Source of the DNA: Rhodospirillum sp.
Lineage (GTDB): Bacteria; Pseudomonadota; Alphaproteobacteria; Dongiales; Dongiaceae
Assembly: GCA_013822765.1 (NCBI GenBank)
Contig: PNKY01000016.1
Coordinates: 1-64,000 of the forward strand
Length of the DNA: 64,000 nt
Direction of reading: 5' to 3'
Under the pieces are notes generated by a model. It did no database searches and was not told the DNA's origin. It saw nothing but the letters and a program-made list of their open reading frames with translations. The translations under genes and the position numbers were made by a program. Shown here piece by piece: positions 63,015 to 64,000 of this stretch; the first letter of the stretch is position 1; every line of letters begins with the position of its first letter.

Positions 63015-64000
63015 TTATTCAGCTGCCATCTTGGTGTTGTTGATCGCCTGCCAGACCTTGAGCGGCGTTGCCGGCATCGAGATGTCCTGCACGCCGAGCG
63101 GCGAGAGGGCATCGATGACCGCATTGATGATCGCTGGCGGCGAGCCGATGGCGCCAACTTCACCGACGCCCTTGGCGCCGATCGGGTTGTGCGTGCACAT
63201 GGTCGCGTGCGTCGCCACCTTGAAGTTCGGCAGGTCGTCCGCGCGCGGCATGCAATAGTCCATCAGCGAGCCGGTCAGCAACTGGCCGGACTTCTCGTCA
63301 TAGACGCAGTTCTCGAACAGCGCCTGCCCGATGCCCTGCGCGACGCCGCCATGGACCTGGCCCTCGACGATCATCGGGTTGATCACCCGGCCGACGTCGT
63401 CGACCGCCGTGAAGTTCACGATGGTTGTGACGCCGGTGTCAGGATCGACCTCGACCTCGCAGATGTGGCAACCGCCTGGATAAGTGAAGTTGAGCGGATC
63501 ATAGAACGCGGTCTCCTCGAGGCCGGGCTCCAGCTCGGTGATCGGGTAGTTGTGCGGCACATAGGCGGTCAAAGCCACCGTGCCGAACGGAACGCTCTTG
63601 TCGGTGCCGGCGACCGTGAAGGTGCCGTTCTTGAACTCGACGTCGGCGACCGACGCTTCCATCAGGTGCGCGGCGATCCGCTTGGCCTTGGTGATGATCT
63701 TGTCCATCGCCTTGACGATCGCCGAGCCGCCAACGGCCAGCGAGCGCGAGCCATAGGTGCCCATGCCGAACGGGATCTTGTTGGTGTCGCCGTGCGACAC
63801 CTCGACGTTCTCGATCGGAATGCCGAGGGTGTCGGAGACCAGCTGCGAGAAAGTGGTCTCGTGGCCCTGGCCATGGCTGTGCGTGCCGGTGAACACGGTC
63901 ACCGAGCCGGTCGGATGGACGCGGATCGAACCGCATTCATAGAGTCCGGCGCGCGCGCCGAGGCTGCCCACCACCGCCGACGGCGCGATGCCGCAGGCTT
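63015..64000 (-). CDS. coxL: CO dehydrogenase-like large (molybdopterin) subunit, partial
   Basis: C-terminal part of a xanthine-oxidase-family large subunit; the N-terminal part continues past the window edge. Visible features: THSHGQGHETTFSQLVSD and GDTNKIPFGMGTYGSRS of the cofactor region, EVEVDPDTGVT, and the active-site Glu in GAKGVGEVGAIGSPP. The motif that separates true CO dehydrogenase (AYxCSFR) from form II-like enzymes (AYRGAGR) lies upstream of the visible part, so substrate is undecided. Order L then M fits the form II arrangement (S-L-M). Confidence 0.9.
   Translation of the reverse strand, partial: ACGIAPSAVVGSLGARAGLYECGSIRVHPTGSVTVFTGTHSHGQGHETTFSQLVSDTLGIPIENVEVSHGDTNKIPFGMGTYGSRSLAVGGSAIVKAMDKIITKAKRIAAHLMEASVADVEFKNGTFTVAGTDKSVPFGTVALTAYVPHNYPITELEPGLEETAFYDPLNFTYPGGCHICEVEVDPDTGVTTIVNFTAVDDVGRVINPMIVEGQVHGGVAQGIGQALFENCVYDEKSGQLLTGSLMDYCMPRADDLPNFKVATHATMCTHNPIGAKGVGEVGAIGSPPAIINAVIDALSPLGVQDISMPATPLKVWQAINNTKMAAE

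Overview
The window comes from a GC-rich alphaproteobacterial chromosome. Grounds for this are the complete S10-spc-alpha ribosomal protein cluster followed by a DegP-type protease, RarA and RluC, an ATP12-type F1-ATPase assembly chaperone (a family shared by alphaproteobacteria and mitochondria), a two-subunit propionyl-CoA-type carboxylase, and parts of an aerobic CO dehydrogenase-like (cox) system. The genus cannot be settled from sequence alone. I see no prophage, insertion sequence, CRISPR array or conjugative element; this is mostly a stable, densely packed chromosome.

Layout. 1-14.5 kb: rpsJ to rplQ on the + strand, with secY and adk embedded, a very good sigma70-like promoter between adk and rpsM (11733-11760), and an intrinsic terminator after rplQ (14466-14491). 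14.5-22.6 kb: housekeeping genes (periplasmic protease, rarA, an isochorismatase-fold protein lacking its usual catalytic Cys, rluC, HAD phosphatase, AsmA-like protein, ATP12 chaperone). 22.7-27.3 kb: pccB-pccA, acylphosphatase and a methyltransferase-like protein. 27.3-29.0 kb: arylamine N-acetyltransferase and lipB on the minus strand, then tRNA-Leu(GAG). 29.1-36.2 kb: maeB-mgtE, then a run of small-molecule enzymes (RidA-like, SDR, acyl-CoA dehydrogenase, DsbA-fold isomerase, DUF1330).

36.2-38.3 kb is the most unusual stretch. Two paralogous small secreted four-cysteine proteins stand in tandem. The second is followed by an intact convergent threonine-dehydratase-like gene. The first is followed by a short, diverged remnant of the 3' end of such a gene. 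This is the trace of a duplication of a two-gene unit followed by loss of most of one copy. The second secreted protein has also expanded an 8-residue repeat.

38.3-50.6 kb is a mixture of catabolic enzymes (ThDP-dependent decarboxylase/synthase-like protein, AEC transporter, CocE-type hydrolase, two FAD amine/amino-acid oxidoreductases with a GcvR-like ACT protein), GreB, a cold-shock protein with a Gly/Arg tail, and several unknown exported proteins. 50.6-58.8 kb (minus strand) holds nine closely packed genes: ydbH-ynbE-ydbL (envelope lipid transport) followed by coxD-coxE, a split xdhC, a molybdopterin-binding/MocA fusion and sufU, i.e. a maturation kit for molybdenum hydroxylases. 59-64 kb: a secreted S33-type peptidase, a DUF1579-like protein, a membrane diguanylate cyclase, and at the right edge coxM and the 3' part of coxL, the structural subunits such a kit would serve, closed by their own minus-strand terminator.

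No clearly new defence or mobile system is visible. The best leads are the duplicated secreted-protein locus, the L29 protein with a histone-like tail, the Cys-to-Ser hydrolase, the coupling of the lipid-transport and Cox-maturation genes, and several palindromic operator candidates.
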